Origin: Christensenella sp. UBA7862 | GTDB taxonomy: Bacteria; Bacillota; Clostridia; Christensenellales; UBA1242 | Direction of reading: 5' to 3' | Length of the DNA stretch: 63,671 nt | Assembly: GCA_002500135.1 (NCBI GenBank) | Contig: DLSM01000010.1 | Location: 1-63,671 of the forward strand | Shown: piece after piece, positions 1 through 8,393 of the stretch | Position numbering within the stretch: the stretch's first letter is position 1 | How the letters are laid out: each line of letters starts with the position of its first letter | Translations under genes and position numbers: made by a program | Notes under the pieces: generated by a model | Seen by the model: only the letters and a program-made list of their open reading frames with translations | What the model was told of the DNA's origin: nothing | Database searches by the model: none

Positions 1-380
1 CCTTGCGAGTAAGAGTTTAGGTTTATTGGGCTTTGTTTGTTGAGTAGTTTAGTGATTAAGTTTAGCAGTGCTTGATTTATTCTCACATTTGCATTAGTAT
101 CCACAAAGTCCATTTTTTGGTTTGCAGATATGGTTGTAAGTTTGTCGTTTATCTCTTGTAAACTTTTTCTAATCTCGCTGAAATTTATACTTTGGTTAAG
201 TGTGTTATCTCCAAGCATTTTATCTGCACCAAGCAAGGCAAAATATTTTATAGCGTCATTTAGGCTATCAAACTTGTCTTTAAACTTTTCAAGTGCTCGC
301 TTAAAAATCTCATACTCATCTTGACTGTAAACTCTAATCATATATTGAGTTTTCAAATCTTTTGTTTTAATTCTAGCCAT
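1..380 (-). CDS. Partial hypothetical protein, cut by window edge
   Basis: An open frame runs from ATG at 380-378 to the left window edge (126 codons, no stop), so the C-terminus is missing. A good Shine-Dalgarno (GGAGGC on the minus strand) lies four bases before the ATG. The protein starts MARIKTKDLK and continues as a charged, helix-rich sequence without signal peptide or membrane segment. I do not recognise the family. The size, basic N-terminus and position beside a hairpin array at the end of a putative integrated element would fit an accessory DNA-binding or mobilisation protein, but that is inference from context only. The 13-hairpin array lies upstream of it on the same strand. Confidence 0.7.
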   Translation of the reverse strand, partial: MARIKTKDLKTQYMIRVYSQDEYEIFKRALEKFKDKFDSLNDAIKYFALLGADKMLGDNTLNQSINFSEIRKSLQEINDKLTTISANQKMDFVDTNANVRINQALLNLITKLLNKQSPINLNSYSQ

Positions 381-633
381 TTTAGCCTCCTAATTATTTT
401 CTAGTCTTTCTATGTAGTAGGAAATTTCGCAAAAGAGCAAATCTCGTTTGCACATTTTGAGATATTTCCGCCCGTACCAAAAATTCGCAGAATTTTTACA
501 TCTCTTTCTATTTCTAATTAAAGGGGCAATGATTGTTTTTGTTTGCTTTTACATTTTAAAAAATCCTCCTTTTTGTTAAATTTTGTTTTCGACTTTTTAC
601 ATTTCACACCTCCTTATTTTATTCTTACATAGT
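381..633. other. Intergenic, small stems and start-stop mini-ORFs
   Basis: No gene fits here. On the minus strand, leading toward the partial gene, there are two Shine-Dalgarno sequences each followed by ATG-TAA: SD near 565-574 with ATG-TAA at 554-549, and SD near 607-614 with ATG-TAA at 602-597. Several short inverted repeats are present, for example AAAATTC/GAATTTT around 479-496 and an outer GGAAAT/ATTTCC pair enclosing GCAAA/TTTGC around 420-470. This could be a structured leader of the 1-380 gene. Confidence 0.45.
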
Positions 634-1339
634 CGTTCGGACAACATTTGTCCGTTCGGGAATGTTTTTACACAACCATTATATTTTTCTCGCATTCACC
701 ACATTGTTCTATGCGGAAAATGTTTTTACACAAATATCTTACAATTCTCGCATTATCACCATTTGATAATGCGGTATTATTTTTTACAATTTTACATTTG
801 TCGTTGGTTCATCGTTTGACCTATCGGAAAATTTATTTTTCTTAATTTAGCAGTGTCGATAGTTCAATGGGTGACCTATCGGGATATTTTTTTGTTAATT
901 TATCAATGTCGTAGTATCAATGCGTGATTCCACGAGAAAAGTTTTTATAAAAACATTTTATATCTCCTTTATCACACACATTGTGTGATGTTAAAATTTT
1001 TTCAACTTGATTTTAACAATCCCGCTGTAAACACATTCTTTACAGCGACAAAAATATTTTTGCAAAGTCGATTTATCAACGGTTGATATATCGGAAAATT
1101 ATTTTATGGTTTTATTTTATCAATCTCGCTTTACCACCATTTGGTCAAACGAAAAAGATTTTTACAAGAAAATTATATAATTCCCGCAACACACCCATTG
1201 TGTGTAACGAGAAAACTTTTTTAATTTTCTTGCTTCAATTTCAAATATATCACTCTCGTGTGTTCACCATTTGAACACTCGGGAAATATTTTTATGTAAA
1301 AATTTTATCAAGTTCAAGAGTTCAGCATTTGACCTCTTC
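634..1339. repeat. Tandem array of 13 covarying 25-nt hairpins
   Basis: Thirteen imperfect palindromes start at 634, 691, 749, 802, 857, 910, 968, 1023, 1069, 1127, 1185, 1257 and 1315. Each fits a frame of 10-nt arm, 5-nt loop, 10-nt arm. Spacing is mostly 53-58 bp (extremes 46 and 72). Arm sequences differ strongly between units yet stay complementary: by hand count 109 of 130 arm positions pair, and unit 3 pairs at all ten. Eleven units begin and end with CG, arm position 3 is often mismatched, and the loop is usually NCATT. Flanks are conserved: an ATTTTANCAAT-like left side and a GGAAAATNTTTTTA-like right side. No credible protein is encoded. Function unknown. Confidence 0.85.
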
Positions 1340-1530
1340 AAAAAAACACAAGAAAAAATAACCCAACACAAGTTGAGTTATCTTTAAATTATTTTTACCT
1401 AAGTTGTGAAAATTTAAAATTTCATATACAGATTTAAAGATTTTATGTTATACTATATATATGAAGTTGCAAGGTCCTTGATATTTTACTCGATTGGCAA
1501 CGACTAAAAATTTTTTATAAGGAGAGATTT
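1340..1530 (+). promoter_or_regulatory. Promoter and leader of surface protein gene
   Basis: An extended -10 box, TGTTATACT (1446-1454), lies about 77 bases before the ATG at 1531. The -35 region is poor. The leader can form a stem GTTGC (1466-1470) with GCAAC (1497-1501), which contains the small palindrome CAAGG-T-CCTTG. A weak terminator-like hairpin (AACCCAAC/GTTGAGTT, 1360-1380) precedes it. The same extended -10 sequence occurs upstream of the lipoprotein gene on the other strand at 5580-5588. Confidence 0.5.
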
Positions 1531-4059
1531 ATGACAAAAAGTAAATCAAAAATCGCCATATTAGCGGTGGCGATAATGATGTGCGTTAGCCTTGTATTGG
1601 GATTTAGTTTTAATAAAAACACCCTAACGGCTTATGCAGAAAGTGGCAATTTGCCTAAAATCGTATCGGTTGGTGGAAATGAAGTCAGCCAAGAAGACAA
1701 CATGGTAAATATGCCTGTTGGTATAGTTGGAGAATCCTATTATGCTAAAGTCGTTACGGCAGATGAAAATGACATTGTTTATATTAAGCCTTATGCCGAA
1801 GGAACACGTGGTTGCTTGCCACAAGGCTTGGTTTTTAATCCTGAAACAAAAGAAATTACTGGCACACCCGCAGAAAGCGAGGGCGGTGTTTCTCGTGACG
1901 TTCAAATTTATTGCAACAATGAATACGGCTCAATAAACGTTCGTGGTTGGTTAAACGTTTATAGCGCAGATAAAAAGCCTACACTTACAGGCGAAGTTCC
2001 TACAACCGCTTATGTGGGTTCATTGTATAGTGCAATGCTTGAAGTTGGTGGATATAACAAATCTTTTAAAGCAACACTTAAAGGCAATTATCCAGAGAAT
2101 ATGGAAGCTGGTCGTAGTGGTGTTAATGCCTACATTATATTTACACCTACATCTGCAATGGCAGGTCAAACATACAACTTTACATTGTGTGTAGATAATG
2201 AGTTGGGTGTAGCAACAAAGGACTGCACAATAACTGTTGCAAACGGAGTTGTAACACCTGAATTTATTACTAAAACAGCACCTTTGGGTGAAACCGCAGA
2301 AAAAGAATATGGCGAAAGACCTGTCGTTGGTAAACCTTTTGAGTTTTGGCTAAAAGCAAGTGGAACAAATACGACATCTAACCCATTAGAGTTTTTTGCT
2401 AATGACAGCAATTCGATACCAGAAACAATACAAGATGAATATGCTTTGGGTGGTAACCTTTATTTAACAAAAAAAGGCAAAATTTATAGCAATAATGTTG
2501 AAGCGGTATCTGGCAATCAAATTAGTTGCCACATTGGAGTTAGAAATAAAAATAGTAGTGACAATTATACATCAGCAAATACTACTATACAATATTGTCG
2601 TATTGACATTGTTGATGGCTATGTTATTGATGAAATTATAATTACCCCTGCTGAAACTGATGTTCCAAAAGGTGGAAAAAGACAATTTACTGTAAATATA
2701 GAAGGTGTAGGTTTTGAACTAGAAGACCTTAATATTACTTGGGATATTTGGGGCGCACAAGATGAGAACACTTCTATTGATAGCAACGGCTTGGTAACTA
2801 TTGGTATCAATGAAACAGGCTATAAAAGTGGAGACTTGATAGGAAAATTAGAAGTCGTTGCATATATAAATGACTCTACTCGTAGTTACAATCTTGCTAT
2901 AATAACTCTTGCTGATCACATTCACACAACTAGCGTTGTTGAAGCGGTTGCAAGAACTTGCACAACTGACGGAAATTTCAAACACTATAAATGCACTAGT
3001 TGTGATGGTTTATTTGCTGATGCTGGTGCAACACAGAACCTTACAGAAGCAGAAGTTAAAATTAGTGCAGGACACGAATATGGTGATTTAATACCTGAAA
3101 TTCCTGCAACCTGCTCGACTACTGGTTTTGAAGAACACTATGAATGTAGTATTTGTCATAAATTATTTGATACAACAAAGGCTGAAAAAACCAATGCTGA
3201 ATTAACTATTGCAATCGACAATACTGCCCACAGTCATGGCGAATGGATAAATGAAATTCCTGCAACCTGCTCGGCTACTGGAACAAAGGCACATAAAGAT
3301 TGCACTCTTTGCCATAAACATTTTGATAACGCAAATAATGAAATAACAGATTTAACTATTGAAAAGAATAACAATCACGAACTTGAATCAGAAACTGTTT
3401 GGTCGAAAGATGCAGACGGACACTATCATAAATGTAACCGCACAGGTTGTAAAGACAATGGCAAAGTTGACTTTGCTAGTCATACAAAAGATAGAGATAA
3501 CCCAACCGAAACAGATCCTGTTAAGTGCACAGTTTGTGATTATATCATTACACCTGCTCTTGCTCACACTCATCACTTGACATTAGTTGCAGGCGTTCAA
3601 GCAACCTGCTCACAAAATGGTAAAAAGCCATATTACACTTGCGATGGTTGTGAAGATAAATTTGCTGACGCAGAAGACACACAAGTTATCAATGAGGATA
3701 TAGAAACTTGGAGAATTATCCCAATGGCGCACAAATATGGTGAATGGCAAGCAGAAGTTCCTGCAACAACAGAAAGCACTGGAACAAAAGCTCATAAAGA
3801 TTGCGAGTTCTGTCACAAACACTTTGACGCTGAAAACAACGAATTAACTGACGCCGAACTTGTAATACCACAACTTGACAAAGAACCTGAAAACACAACA
3901 AACAAAGGTCTTAATGGTGGTGCTATTGCAGGAATCGTTATCGGTTCTGTTGCAGTAGCAGGAATCGGCGGATTTGCAATTTTCTGGTTTGTAATCAAAA
4001 AGAAAAAATGGACTGACCTTGTAAATGCAATTAAAAACTTATTTAAGAAAAAAGCATAA
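1531..4059 (+). CDS. Cell-surface protein, Ig-like and CxxC repeats
   Basis: An 842-residue exported protein with SD AAGGAG before ATG. Residues 1-36 form a signal peptide (KSK start, hydrophobic core, AYA cleavage-like site). A putative Ig domain of the He_PIG type is marked by GLVFNPETKEITGTP near residue 97, and a Big_2-like segment lies near 370-455. Residues about 470-790 hold repeats of the form ATCS..G..HY.C..C..LF, each with a CxxC pair and a downstream His, as seen in surface proteins of gut Bacillota. A glycine-rich membrane helix and a Lys-rich tail (KKKK...KKKA) end the protein, anchoring it in the membrane instead of by LPXTG. The likely role is adhesion or substrate contact. The ligand is unknown. 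Confidence 0.85.
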   Translation: MTKSKSKIAILAVAIMMCVSLVLGFSFNKNTLTAYAESGNLPKIVSVGGNEVSQEDNMVNMPVGIVGESYYAKVVTADENDIVYIKPYAEGTRGCLPQGLVFNPETKEITGTPAESEGGVSRDVQIYCNNEYGSINVRGWLNVYSADKKPTLTGEVPTTAYVGSLYSAMLEVGGYNKSFKATLKGNYPENMEAGRSGVNAYIIFTPTSAMAGQTYNFTLCVDNELGVATKDCTITVANGVVTPEFITKTAPLGETAEKEYGERPVVGKPFEFWLKASGTNTTSNPLEFFANDSNSIPETIQDEYALGGNLYLTKKGKIYSNNVEAVSGNQISCHIGVRNKNSSDNYTSANTTIQYCRIDIVDGYVIDEIIITPAETDVPKGGKRQFTVNIEGVGFELEDLNITWDIWGAQDENTSIDSNGLVTIGINETGYKSGDLIGKLEVVAYINDSTRSYNLAIITLADHIHTTSVVEAVARTCTTDGNFKHYKCTSCDGLFADAGATQNLTEAEVKISAGHEYGDLIPEIPATCSTTGFEEHYECSICHKLFDTTKAEKTNAELTIAIDNTAHSHGEWINEIPATCSATGTKAHKDCTLCHKHFDNANNEITDLTIEKNNNHELESETVWSKDADGHYHKCNRTGCKDNGKVDFASHTKDRDNPTETDPVKCTVCDYIITPALAHTHHLTLVAGVQATCSQNGKKPYYTCDGCEDKFADAEDTQVINEDIETWRIIPMAHKYGEWQAEVPATTESTGTKAHKDCEFCHKHFDAENNELTDAELVIPQLDKEPENTTNKGLNGGAIAGIVIGSVAVAGIGGFAIFWFVIKKKKWTDLVNAIKNLFKKKA

Positions 4060-4074
4060 CGAATAAACTAAATG

Positions 4075-4107
4075 AAGCCAATGCCTATCTTGTTTAAGCA
4101 TTGGCTT
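4075..4107 (+). terminator. Terminator of the 1531-4059 gene
   Basis: A perfect 10-bp stem, AAGCCAATGC/GCATTGGCTT, sits 16 bases after the stop codon and is followed by a short T-rich tail. Confidence 0.75.
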
Positions 4108-4146
4108 TATTATTTACAAGTTTTTCAATATATTTAGACAACAAAA

Positions 4147-4173
4147 AAGCCAGCAATATGCTGACTTTTTTTT
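4147..4173. terminator. Bidirectional terminator between converging genes
   Basis: The stem AAGcCAGC/GCTGaCTT has a run of A on its left and a run of eight T on its right. It can therefore stop the plus-strand surface gene and the minus-strand lipoprotein gene, whose stop codon is at 4194. Confidence 0.75.
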
Positions 4174-4193
4174 GTTTGTATTAAATATATGGT

Positions 4194-5516
4194 TTATGCA
4201 TTTTTAATTGATGCAATATCGAATTGAATTGAGAATACATAGGCAGCAGTGCTATTTGCATTAACTATTTCACCTTCGTTACCATCATGTGGCATAAGGT
4301 TTTTTACAGTTTCATACATATCGCCATTTTCATTGTTCAAATTTTTTACACTTTCATAGACTTCGGTTCTTACGACTATATATTGACCTTCAGTTAGTTC
4401 TTGCATTTTATCTGAAACTGAAATAAGACTAAATCTATCTGAAGACTCTAATTCTTGTAGTCTAAATAATTTGTAATTTGAATTTATTGTTATTTTACCT
4501 TTAAATATTCCGTCGTAATTATTCAGTGTTCCTTTATTGATAATATTATAAGCTGTTGAAGAATTTAGTTGAATATCACCATAATCATAAATTTTAACTG
4601 ATTTATTGTTTGGCCATTGGTAATCCAAACAATTTGCAGTTTCACCATTTACTTTAACATCATACGTGATAGTAGACTTTCCGTCATAATTGCCTGTTGT
4701 GTAATATTCAACACTCTTCACAACATCGTCATTTTCTTCTTTTAATTCTAATTCAAGCTTGAACATAAAAGTGCTTTCGTTATTTTCTTCAAATCTTGCA
4801 TGAACTGATGTGTTAAATCTAGTGAAAGATGCTGTTGCATTGTCTGTAATACATTCTGCGTCTGCACCAATTCCTTTATACCAACCAACAAATTTATATC
4901 CATTTTTTGCTTCGGCAGTAAGTTTAATGTTTGCAACGCCTTTCAATGTAACAGTATAATCTTTTGGCATTACTGAGCCATTTTCAAATTTAACAGTTCC
5001 TTGTGCATCATCATAATGAACACTTAACTCGCCACTTTCTTCATCTTCAGCAACAATGAAAACTGAAAAGTGTGTAACTGAAAATGAAATCTTACCATTT
5101 GCATAAGTAACTTCTGGTGTTTCGATTGTGCTTTCATCTACGATATGGAAAACCACAAAACCATTTGTGCTTTCATAAGGTGCGTTCATTGTGATTGTGA
5201 TAGCGCCATTTGGTTGAACAGTAGCGTCATCTTTTGTAACCTTAATATCATAAATGATAGGGTCATGTGCTGTGCTATATGAATAACTAGCAATTCTTGT
5301 AAGTGCTTCTTGACCTGCTGTGCTAGTATTTTCATACTTTTCTACTGAAAGCTCTGAACCTTTTTCAAACTTTCCACCGTCAACAGTAACGCCCATTTCC
5401 GTATTTGTTAAATTGTTTAGAGTATTGTTACCACAGCCAGCAAATAAAACCATACAAGGAATAATAAGCAAAACTGCTAAAACAAAACTTAAATAAAACT
5501 TGTGTTTCTTAACCAT
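4194..5516 (-). CDS. Repeat-containing surface lipoprotein
   Basis: A 440-residue protein with a clear lipoprotein signal: basic start MVKKHK, hydrophobic core and lipobox LFAGC (Cys about residue 28), so it is predicted to be lipid-anchored on the outer face of the membrane. SD AAGGAG is eight bases before ATG. Residues about 165-250 contain an InlB/bacterial-repeat-like unit (GYKFVGWYKG followed by SVHARFEE), a domain type common in Bacillota surface proteins. The rest is beta-rich and unassigned. It converges on the 1531-4059 surface gene and has its own extended -10 promoter. Binding partner unknown. Confidence 0.8.
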   Translation of the reverse strand: MVKKHKFYLSFVLAVLLIIPCMVLFAGCGNNTLNNLTNTEMGVTVDGGKFEKGSELSVEKYENTSTAGQEALTRIASYSYSTAHDPIIYDIKVTKDDATVQPNGAITITMNAPYESTNGFVVFHIVDESTIETPEVTYANGKISFSVTHFSVFIVAEDEESGELSVHYDDAQGTVKFENGSVMPKDYTVTLKGVANIKLTAEAKNGYKFVGWYKGIGADAECITDNATASFTRFNTSVHARFEENNESTFMFKLELELKEENDDVVKSVEYYTTGNYDGKSTITYDVKVNGETANCLDYQWPNNKSVKIYDYGDIQLNSSTAYNIINKGTLNNYDGIFKGKITINSNYKLFRLQELESSDRFSLISVSDKMQELTEGQYIVVRTEVYESVKNLNNENGDMYETVKNLMPHDGNEGEIVNANSTAAYVFSIQFDIASIKNA

Positions 5517-5579
5517 AAAAATCTCCTTTTTATATGTAAATCACTTCCAAAAACATTATCTTGCGTAACTTACAAATTA

Positions 5580-5588
5580 AGTATAACA
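5580..5588 (-). promoter_or_regulatory. Extended -10 promoter of the lipoprotein gene
   Basis: On the minus strand the sequence TGTTATACT gives an extended -10, leaving a leader of roughly 57 bases before the ATG at 5516. The remainder of the 5517-5905 gap shows only AT-rich sequence with further TATAAT-like boxes near 5646 and no gene. Confidence 0.5.
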
Positions 5589-5905
5589 TAAAAACATTGA
5601 TTTTGTATTATATTTTTCACAAAAAAATATTTTAATTTGTTATGCTATAATATTTTATGCGAAAAACTATAATTTACACAAAAAAAGAGTTTAGTTCCTA
5701 GTGCTATTTTTGTATAAATCAAATGGTTACAAATTGTTACCAGTTGACTACAATAGAAAGTCAACTTATTTTTGTCAGTATAATTTGAAATTGTAAATTT
5801 TTATATGATACAATAAACCATAACTTTCTTCTAAAAATGTATGAAAAATAGGAGAAAAGAGATTTTTAGAGATATAATAACCCAAAAAACATTATAAATT
5901 TACAA

Positions 5906-5962
5906 AGTTTTTCTAGTTTGAGTAGAAAAACTATTGCATTTTGGAAACTTTTTTGGTAATAT
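5906..5962 (+). promoter_or_regulatory. Inverted repeat and promoter of ATPase gene
   Basis: A perfect 10-bp inverted repeat, AGTTTTTCTA/TAGAAAAACT (5906-5932, 7-nt spacer), lies directly upstream of a promoter TTGCAT (5934-5939), 17-nt spacer, TAATAT (5957-5962). There is no T-run, so an operator is more likely than a terminator. The binding protein is unknown. Confidence 0.55.
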
Positions 5963-5986
5963 ATAGTCATTAAAGGAGAATGCAAT

Positions 5987-7180
5987 ATGATAATAAGACC
6001 AAATTATATAGAAAAGTTAAAGCCATTTATAGATGTTAAATTAGTTAAAATACTTGCAGGAATTAGAAGATGTGGCAAATCTACAATCTTAGAGATGTTA
6101 AGAGAGGAACTTCTTTCACGTGGTGTTGATGAAAAACACATAATCACAAGGAAATACACTAGCGAAGATTATGGCAAGTCTTTTTCTTCTAAAAAAATGT
6201 ATGAAGAACTAAAATCTTTTATGGTTGATGGTGATAAATATTATTTCTTGCTTGATGAACTTCAAGAAATATCAGGTTGGGAAAAAGTTGTTAATACTTT
6301 GCTTGAAGATTACAACACAGATATTTATGTAACTGGCTCTAACTCAAAACTTATGAGTAGTGAGATATCCACTTATCTAACGGGTAGATACATCACAATC
6401 CCTGTGTATACTCTTTCATTTAAAGAATACTTGACTTTTAAAAACAATCCAAATAAGTCAAACAAAGAACATTTGCAAGACTATATCCGCTATGGTGGCT
6501 TTCCATTGGTTGCAAGCGCTAACTTTGATGAAAAGGCAACATATTCAATAGTAGAAGATATATATAATTCGGTTGTGATGAATGATATAACCAACAAACA
6601 CCAAATATCTAATATTGATTTATTCAATCGAGTTGTAAGGTTTATAGTTGAAAATGTTGGAAAAACATTTTCCGCTAATTCAATCGTTAATTTCTTAAAA
6701 TCCGAAAAAAGAACTATATCTGTTGAAACAATATACAATTATTTAGAATGGTTAGAAAAAGCATTTGTAATCTATCGCTCAAAAAGGTATGACTTACAAG
6801 GCAAAAATGTTTTAAAAACACAAGAAAAATTTTATCTTGCAGACCAATCTATAAAATATGCTTTATATGGCTTTAATCCAACAAGTATTGCTTCAACAAT
6901 AGAAAATATTGTTTTCTTTGAACTTAAACGCCGTGGTTATGATGTCTATATAGGAAAGAATGCCGACAAAGAAATAGATTTTGTTGCAACTTCTCGTGAT
7001 GAAAAATTATATATTCAAGTATGCCGAGAACTTCCAAAAGAGTCCGACAGAGAAATTGCAAACCTTATGGAAATAAAAGATAATTATCCTAAAATGATTG
7101 TTACACTTGACGATTATGCAAGTGGCAATGTTAATGGCATAAAAATTGTTCATCTTGCAGATTTCTTACTCAATGATTAA
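5987..7180 (+). CDS. AAA-type ATPase with DUF4143 domain
   Basis: A 397-residue cytosolic protein of the ATPase/DUF4143 family often found in accessory gene sets. The N-terminal half has a P-loop (GIRRCGKST, residues 25-33) and a Walker B-like YYFLLDEL (about 84-91), followed by TGSNSKLM, the usual sensor region. The C-terminal DUF4143 part ends with a nuclease-like core, FELKRRGYDVYIG and DKEIDFVA. SD AAAGGAG and ATG are well spaced. The biochemical role of this family is not settled; links to defence or toxin-like systems have been proposed. It is the last gene before the tRNA-Ile scar and is probably cargo of the integrated element. Confidence 0.85.
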   Translation: MIIRPNYIEKLKPFIDVKLVKILAGIRRCGKSTILEMLREELLSRGVDEKHIITRKYTSEDYGKSFSSKKMYEELKSFMVDGDKYYFLLDELQEISGWEKVVNTLLEDYNTDIYVTGSNSKLMSSEISTYLTGRYITIPVYTLSFKEYLTFKNNPNKSNKEHLQDYIRYGGFPLVASANFDEKATYSIVEDIYNSVVMNDITNKHQISNIDLFNRVVRFIVENVGKTFSANSIVNFLKSEKRTISVETIYNYLEWLEKAFVIYRSKRYDLQGKNVLKTQEKFYLADQSIKYALYGFNPTSIASTIENIVFFELKRRGYDVYIGKNADKEIDFVATSRDEKLYIQVCRELPKESDREIANLMEIKDNYPKMIVTLDDYASGNVNGIKIVHLADFLLND

Positions 7181-7203
7181 AAATCTCGCAAAAGCGTTAT
7201 ACC

Positions 7204-7280
7204 GTTTTAGACAGTTTTATATGGTTTTAGACCACATAATTTTGAGTAAAAGTGCACATTTGATGTCAACTGATGTCAAG
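7204..7280 (+). repeat. 77-bp direct repeat, copy 1
   Basis: This stretch matches 12562-12638 at 65 of 77 positions without gaps. Both copies start with GTTTTAGAC-like sequence repeated within 30 bp, share GCACATTTGA and end in TGTCAAG. The copies flank the 7.3-12.5 kb metal-uptake block. Confidence 0.7.
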
Positions 7281-7387
7281 AATGCAATTTTGTTTGACAT
7301 CAAAAGACTTTTCAATGTGTGCAAAAGCCTTTATTTTAGGCACATTCAAGGGTATGCGTATAAACCCACTCAAAAACATACACTTTT

Positions 7388-7432
7388 CTGATAAGGTGGG
7401 GGTCGGTGGTTCGAGTCCACTCATTCCAACCA
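7388..7432 (+). other. Displaced 3' half of tRNA-Ile(GAU), likely att site
   Basis: The sequence corresponds to a tRNA from the anticodon loop to the CCA end: loop CTGATAA with anticodon GAT, stem half GGTGG, T-arm GGTGG-TTCGAGT-CCACT, acceptor half CATTCCA, discriminator A and CCA. No 5' half precedes it. Elements that integrate in tRNA genes leave such a 3' fragment at the far end. Given its orientation, the element would lie to the left, with the intact gene outside the window. Confidence 0.8.
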
Positions 7433-7436
7433 CAGA

Positions 7437-7459
7437 AAGTAGGGTAACCTACTTTTTTT
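7437..7459 (+). terminator. Terminator after tRNA-Ile fragment
   Basis: The 7-bp stem AAGTAGG/CCTACTT with a GTAA loop is followed by seven T. It probably was the terminator of the original tRNA-Ile gene. Confidence 0.8.
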
Positions 7460-7600
7460 GTTTTTATGAAGAAAATTATCCACCACCCTCACCTTATGCA
7501 AAGTAGCACTTTGCCAAATGCGTTGCATTTGCAGGGTGGGCACCACCGTGAAGTCGAGCCGAAGGCGAACGCCATTTTTTCGCTAGAAAAAATATAAGTG

Positions 7601-7673
7601 TGGGTCGGCGTCCGCTACGCGACTACGTGCAGGCGTTTCACTGGCACTTTCGCGAGTCCACTCAATCCAACCA
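7601..7673 (+). other. Second tRNA 3' end, interrupted in the T-arm
   Basis: TGGGTCGG (7601-7608) resembles the variable loop and first T-stem bases of the fragment at 7388. CGAGTCCACTCAATCCAACCA-like sequence (7653-7673) resembles its T-loop, T-stem and acceptor. About 44 bases, richer in GC than the surroundings, separate the two parts. It looks like a second decayed att scar or tRNA remnant. Confidence 0.5.
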
Positions 7674-7678
7674 TGAGC

Positions 7679-7711
7679 AAGTGTTTGACGAAAGTCAAAC
7701 ACTTTTTTTTT
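7679..7711 (+). terminator. Terminator after second tRNA remnant
   Basis: A perfect 11-bp stem, AAGTGTTTGAC/GTCAAACACTT, with loop GAAA is followed by nine T. Confidence 0.85.
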
Positions 7712-7801
7712 GAATATTTAGTCCCTCTATATATAAGGACATTTTTTAACCAAAAATTAAGTATCTTTTTGAAAAAAAAGTTAAATTTTTTCAATTTTTA
7801 T

Positions 7802-8275
7802 TTATTTTGTTGTTAATTGACCACTTTTTTCTTCCAAATCTGCAATAAAATCATCAACCATTTTAAGAACTTGCACGATATTGCCCTTAAAAGTTTTCAA
7901 CTTTTCAAAATGGGCTTCAATACCTTGCTCAGCAAAAGCATTATTCATTTGTTCTATGTATTTGTCGTCAAGAGAAGAATAATCAATTTGTTTGGATAGT
8001 TCTTCTCGTATATTTATATTTGACTTTGTTGTTATGCTATGAGTTATGGCTTTTCTTGTTTCTTTTATTAGTTTTTTGACTTCGTTTAGGTCAATAGTCA
8101 ATATTCCTTTTTGTCTTACTTCTCGCAAATAAGCATTAAACAGATATTCAGCTTCAGATTGAAGTTTATCCCAAAATGATGACTGTGTAAATTCTTCATT
8201 ATTACAAAGTATTGCAAGATAGTTATATATGATTTTTCTATCTTTGCTTTCTTCCTTTATTTCTTTGTTGCTCAT
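7802..8275 (-). CDS. Hypothetical soluble protein
   Basis: A 157-residue, strongly charged and helix-rich protein (start MSNKEIKEESK) with no signal peptide, membrane segment or Cys motif. I do not recognise its family. A TATAAT box lies about 18 bases before the ATG, and the Shine-Dalgarno is weak (TAGGTAG). It stands alone between the tRNA scars and the divergent metal-uptake operon. The AT-rich composition and isolated position suggest accessory DNA. The start at 8275 is the first ATG after the promoter. Confidence 0.6.
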   Translation of the reverse strand: MSNKEIKEESKDRKIIYNYLAILCNNEEFTQSSFWDKLQSEAEYLFNAYLREVRQKGILTIDLNEVKKLIKETRKAITHSITTKSNINIREELSKQIDYSSLDDKYIEQMNNAFAEQGIEAHFEKLKTFKGNIVQVLKMVDDFIADLEEKSGQLTTK

Positions 8276-8393
8276 ATAACTACCTATATGATTATTATAA
8301 CATAAGGGAAGAGCAAACCGATAGTCTAAAATAAAATTAACTGCAAAAATAATATATTTCGCTATAAGATTATAGCATTTTTATTATAAACAC

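Noticed and set aside
583..1274. Small proteins encoded across the hairpin array
   Set aside because: Short Phe/Ser/His-rich frames lack Shine-Dalgarno sequences and simply translate the AT-rich repeats.
634..1339. CRISPR array
   Set aside because: The repeated parts are loose AT-rich flanks and the variable parts are themselves palindromes, with no identical repeats and no cas genes nearby.
634..1339. Row of intrinsic terminators
   Set aside because: Most units have several A between stem and T-run, stems often contain mismatches, and thirteen terminators with a fixed period serve no obvious purpose.
7146..7506. Coding frames across the tRNA-Ile scar
   Set aside because: They overlap the 77-bp repeat, tRNA fragment and terminator, and have no SD or family resemblance.
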